Source of the DNA: Candidatus Microgenomates bacterium
GTDB lineage: Bacteria; Patescibacteriota; Microgenomatia; Levybacterales; JACOYD01
Assembly: GCA_016182055.1 (NCBI GenBank)
Contig: JACOYD010000056.1
Span: forward strand, 1-15,063
DNA length: 15,063 bases
Direction: 5' to 3'
Part shown: piece by piece, positions 12,817-15,063 of the stretch
Layout of the letters: every line of letters starts with the position of its first letter
How positions within the stretch are numbered: position 1 is the first letter of the stretch
Notes under the pieces: model-generated
The model's database searches: none
Told to the model about the DNA's origin: nothing
The model's input: only the letters and a program-made list of their open reading frames with translations
Position numbers and translations under genes: made by a program

Positions 12817-13617
12817 ATGGAGGTTGGTGTTATCTACGAAGATGATGAATTGCTGGTAATTGATAAGCCCTCGGGTGTGACAGTTAATCGGGCGGATACC
12901 ACAAAAGGGGAGAGAACAGTTCAGGATTGGGTGGAAGACTATACAAAGGTACCACGGGTGGTACGGGTATCACGAGTACCACAGGGAGTAAAAAGAACAA
13001 CTTTCCCCGTGATACCCGTGGTACTCTTAAATCCCCGTGATACTTTTGCCCAAAGAGCGGGAATTGTTCATAGACTTGATAAAGAAACCAGCGGATTATT
13101 ATTAATTGCCAAAACCCCCGAAGGCTTTGCCAATCTTCAACAGCAGTTCAAAGACAGAACAGTTAAAAAAACTTACTTGGGTTTAGTGCACGGGGAAGTA
13201 AAACCCGCGGAGGGAGAGATAAAAGTTCCGGTTGCCAGACTGCCGTGGAATAGGAAGAGGTTTGGGGTCGTTCCTGGCGGTCGCGAAGCAGTAACAAAAT
13301 ATAAGATATTAAGATATTATGATACTAAGATATTTGGTAAGTTAACACTTGTCGAGCTTTATCCTCAAACTGGACGGACACATCAGATTCGTGTACACTT
13401 AAAATATCTGGGTCATCCAATTGTGGCCGATCCGCTTTATGGAGGCAGGAAGCAGGCGGCGGGGGACAGAAAATGGTGTAAAAGATTATTTTTGCATGCG
13501 AAAGCGATTGAGTTTACACACCCAAAAATGGGAAAGGAAATAAGGTTTGTTTCAGAATTAACAGATGATTTGCAAAAGGTGCTTGCAAAATTCGAAGCAC
13601 GAAATCCGAAATCATAA
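12817..13617 (+). CDS. RluA/RluD-family pseudouridine synthase with an in-frame insert
   Basis: Converts uridine to pseudouridine in rRNA or tRNA. It is 266 residues and lacks the S4 RNA-binding domain of RluD, starting straight in the catalytic domain (YEDDELLVIDKPSGVTVN). The catalytic motif HRLDKETSG (85-93) carries D88. Later family blocks are GLVHGEV, LYPQTGRTHQIRVHLKYLGHPIVADPLYGG and LFLHAKAIEFTHP. Residues 44-75 (Lys-Val-Pro-Arg to about Asn-Pro-Arg), between DWVEDY and DTFAQRAGIVHR, are encoded by a repeat cluster and are Arg/Val/Pro-rich; relatives have only a short linker here, so the insert may be a surface loop. The last codons (KFEARNPKS) fall inside a second repeat. It is 12 bp after the DksA/TraR gene and probably in the same operon; I see no Shine-Dalgarno site. 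The target uridine cannot be told. Confidence 0.94.
   Translation: MEVGVIYEDDELLVIDKPSGVTVNRADTTKGERTVQDWVEDYTKVPRVVRVSRVPQGVKRTTFPVIPVVLLNPRDTFAQRAGIVHRLDKETSGLLLIAKTPEGFANLQQQFKDRTVKKTYLGLVHGEVKPAEGEIKVPVARLPWNRKRFGVVPGGREAVTKYKILRYYDTKIFGKLTLVELYPQTGRTHQIRVHLKYLGHPIVADPLYGGRKQAAGDRKWCKRLFLHAKAIEFTHPKMGKEIRFVSELTDDLQKVLAKFEARNPKS
12949..13043. repeat. Complex inverted/direct repeat cluster inside the pseudouridine synthase gene
   Basis: GTACCACGGGT (12949-12959) pairs perfectly with ACCCGTGGTAC (13014-13024). GTATCACG (12967-12974) pairs with CGTGATAC (13008-13015). CCCCGTGATAC is repeated directly at 13005-13015 and 13033-13043, and GTACCAC recurs at 12976-12982. The cluster is built from two related modules in both orientations and can fold on itself. 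The frame stays open through it. Confidence 0.7.
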
Positions 13618-13718
13618 ACAAATTCAAATGACCAAAATACAAATTACAAAACACTTTAGATATTTAAAAATTAGTATTTAGAATTTGTTTCGAATTTAGA
13701 TATTCGAGTTTCGGATTT
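13588..13718. repeat. Fold-back repeat spanning the pseudouridine synthase stop codon and the intergenic gap
   Basis: Three inverted pairs are visible: AAATTCGA (13588-13595) with TCGAATTT (13690-13697), AAATCCGAAA (13602-13611) with TTTCGGATTT (13709-13718), and AAACAAATTC (13616-13625) with GAATTTGTTT (13681-13690). The pairs are in shuffled order, so they do not form one simple hairpin. The AT-rich centre (13626-13680) has no gene. The left arm encodes the last nine residues and stop of the pseudouridine synthase; the right arm ends 2 bp before the antiporter ATG. I see no transposase, and no clear terminator with a U-run. Confidence 0.65.
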
Positions 13719-13720
13719 GT

Positions 13721-15063
13721 ATGACAGATGGTTTTTTCTTTCTGCGGGATATTGTGATTGTTTTAGGTATAGGTTTGGCTGGCGCTTTTGTGGCCCGCCA
13801 ACTGCGCCTGCCGCTTCTTGCCGGCTATCTTCTGGGAGGATTTGCTTTTGCGGCGATTGCCTCGAGTAAATTTACCTTTGATGCTTCACTGTCAACTCTT
13901 TCGGAAATAGGGGTGGCGCTTTTGCTTTTTACTTTGGGTATTGAATTTTCCTTCTCCTATCTTAGGCGCATCAAACACATCGTACTATGGGGAGGAACAC
14001 TGCAGATATTTTTGACTATTTTAGCTACAGCAATTATTCTGCCAAATTTTGGCTTAACTTTTTTGGAAGCGATATTTTTGGGATCGGTATTTGCCCTTTC
14101 CTCAACTGCCGTAGTGGTAAAAATTCTCACCGATAAAGGCGAAGTAAATACCTTTCACGGTGAAATTTTAGTGGGCATGCTTCTTTTGCAGGATTTGGCA
14201 GTTGTACCCCTGATGATACTTTTGCCGCATATTCTTAAATTTGATGCCTTTAATGTAAAAACTATCTCAACCATTCTTTTGTCAATACTGCAGGCAGCAG
14301 GCATTATTGCGGCCACATTTTTTGTGGGAAGGACTGTTTTGCCAAAGATACTGGAAAAAATTATCAAGCTTAACTCCAGAGAGATCCTGCTTTTGGCAAT
14401 TGTGTCTTTGGCTTTGGGTTTTGCTTTTGTAGCCAGCATATTGGGTCTGCCGTCCAGTATCGGGGCGTTTTTGGCAGGACTTTTAATTTCACAGTCGCTT
14501 GCAAATCATGCCATTTTTTCCGAAGTCCGTCCCCTGCGGGATGTTTTTTCCATTATCTTCTTTGTTCTTTTGGGAATGTTTTTGTCGCCTTCGTTTTTCT
14601 TTGCCCACCTTTTCCCAATTTTTTTGCTTGTTCTTTTCGTAATTCTGATAAAATTTATTATTATTTTTTCGCTGATGCTGGGTTTTTCCTACCATACCAA
14701 AACAGCATTTACCGTAGGTTTTTCGCTGACTTCGGTGGGAGAGTTTGCCTTTATTATGGCCGGCCTTTTTGTCACGCGGGAGCTTATCAGCCCCACTCTC
14801 TATAATCTTGTTCTGGCCGTCTCGCTTTTGACCATTCTGGTTACTCCCTGGCAAATAGAGTTTACCCCCAAGATCTATCGTTTCTTCAAAAATATGGTGC
14901 GTCAAAACCCGCGTCTTTACAATGCCATTTTTGGCAAATTGGATTTTGATGCTTCGTTTGGAACCGAACTCCCGCTTGCAAATCATGCGGTTATTTTGGG
15001 TCACGGCAGAGTAGGGAGGGTGGTGGCCAAAGTTTTAACCCGCGCCAATATCCCTTTTGTGGG
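13721..15063 (+). CDS. KefB-like CPA2 cation:proton antiporter with TrkA-N domain, 3' end cut by the window
   Basis: The frame is open from the ATG at 13721 to the last base (447 codons seen). It starts MTDGFFFLRDIVIVLGIGLA and has about 12 hydrophobic helices. Family landmarks are RLPLLAGYLLGG, EIGVALLLFTLGIEFSF, the unwound-helix region ALSSTAVVVKIL, the ion-site helix GMLLLQDLAVVPLMILL (QD), LPSSIGAFLAGLLIS, and FSLTSVGEFAFIM. After the membrane part (about residue 380) a TrkA-N/RCK nucleotide-binding domain begins with HAVILGHGRVGRVVAKVL, whose GHGRVG is the Rossmann loop; the sequence ends there. Relatives are K+/H+ or Na+/H+ antiporters of the inner membrane, some gated by glutathione adducts; the ion cannot be fixed here. 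No Shine-Dalgarno site or convincing promoter is seen; the right arm of a fold-back repeat lies directly upstream. Confidence 0.93.
   Translation, partial: MTDGFFFLRDIVIVLGIGLAGAFVARQLRLPLLAGYLLGGFAFAAIASSKFTFDASLSTLSEIGVALLLFTLGIEFSFSYLRRIKHIVLWGGTLQIFLTILATAIILPNFGLTFLEAIFLGSVFALSSTAVVVKILTDKGEVNTFHGEILVGMLLLQDLAVVPLMILLPHILKFDAFNVKTISTILLSILQAAGIIAATFFVGRTVLPKILEKIIKLNSREILLLAIVSLALGFAFVASILGLPSSIGAFLAGLLISQSLANHAIFSEVRPLRDVFSIIFFVLLGMFLSPSFFFAHLFPIFLLVLFVILIKFIIIFSLMLGFSYHTKTAFTVGFSLTSVGEFAFIMAGLFVTRELISPTLYNLVLAVSLLTILVTPWQIEFTPKIYRFFKNMVRQNPRLYNAIFGKLDFDASFGTELPLANHAVILGHGRVGRVVAKVLTRANIPFV

Noticed and set aside
14489..15004. Open frame of 171 codons on the minus strand
   Set aside because: It lies antisense to the antiporter gene, is rich in Lys/Asn/Gln from mirrored Phe/Leu codons, and has no recognisable domain.

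Overview
The window looks like a piece of a bacterial chromosome from the Candidate Phyla Radiation (Patescibacteria), most likely a Microgenomates-type lineage. This is an inference from gene content and style: short, tightly packed genes with 4-14 nt overlaps, many small membrane or secreted proteins of unknown role, a stand-alone PaaX/Cas2-like protein, a degenerate metallo-beta-lactamase-fold gene directly in front of dnaB, and a reduced Lgt-like protein. TGA is used as an ordinary stop (for example at the end of dnaB), so this is not a lineage that reads TGA as glycine. There is no phage, plasmid, IS element or CRISPR array; the region is mostly ordinary chromosome with some unusual small-scale DNA structure.

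Layout. (1) 1-1056: two divergent genes of unknown function, a secreted protein on the minus strand cut by the window edge and a 239-residue soluble protein on the plus strand. (2) 3311-1043, minus strand: a three-gene operon of two membrane-anchored or exported proteins followed by an Xaa-Pro peptidase (M24). (3) 3388-6089, plus strand: degenerate MBL-fold gene, dnaB replicative helicase and, from its own promoter, an FTR1-type iron permease. (4) 6095-6179, minus strand: tRNA-Leu(CAA). (5) 6227-10027, plus strand: PaaX/Cas2-like protein, large M1 aminopeptidase and elongation factor P. (6) 10479-10024, minus strand: a small YdjM-like membrane protein. (7) 10498-15063, plus strand: MFS transporter, Lgt-like membrane protein, DksA/TraR zinc-finger protein, RluA/RluD-type pseudouridine synthase and a KefB-like cation:proton antiporter that runs off the end. 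The genes cover peptide breakdown (M24 and M1 peptidases), translation (EF-P, rRNA/tRNA pseudouridylation, tRNA-Leu), replication (DnaB) and ion or solute transport (FTR1, MFS, CPA2).

Two kinds of unusual structure stand out. First, genes at the head of a transcript carry a promoter jammed against the start codon: at five genes a good -10 hexamer ends exactly 8 nt before the ATG, usually with a -35 box 16-17 bp upstream, so mRNAs should be leaderless or nearly so, whereas at least two operon-internal genes have strong GGAGG Shine-Dalgarno sites. Two divergent pairs share one palindromic -35 box (TTGCAA at 300-305, TTGWCAA at 3347-3353), giving back-to-back promoters; the first is perfectly symmetric. 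Second, several small repeats sit inside coding sequence without breaking the frame: a 45-bp hairpin (15 codons) in the Xaa-Pro peptidase, a 95-bp GTACCACGGGT/CCCCGTGATAC repeat cluster in the pseudouridine synthase, 7-bp tandem repeats in both peptidases, and a fold-back repeat that supplies the last codons of the pseudouridine synthase. These resemble Rickettsia palindromic elements and cyanobacterial heptamer repeats in behaviour.
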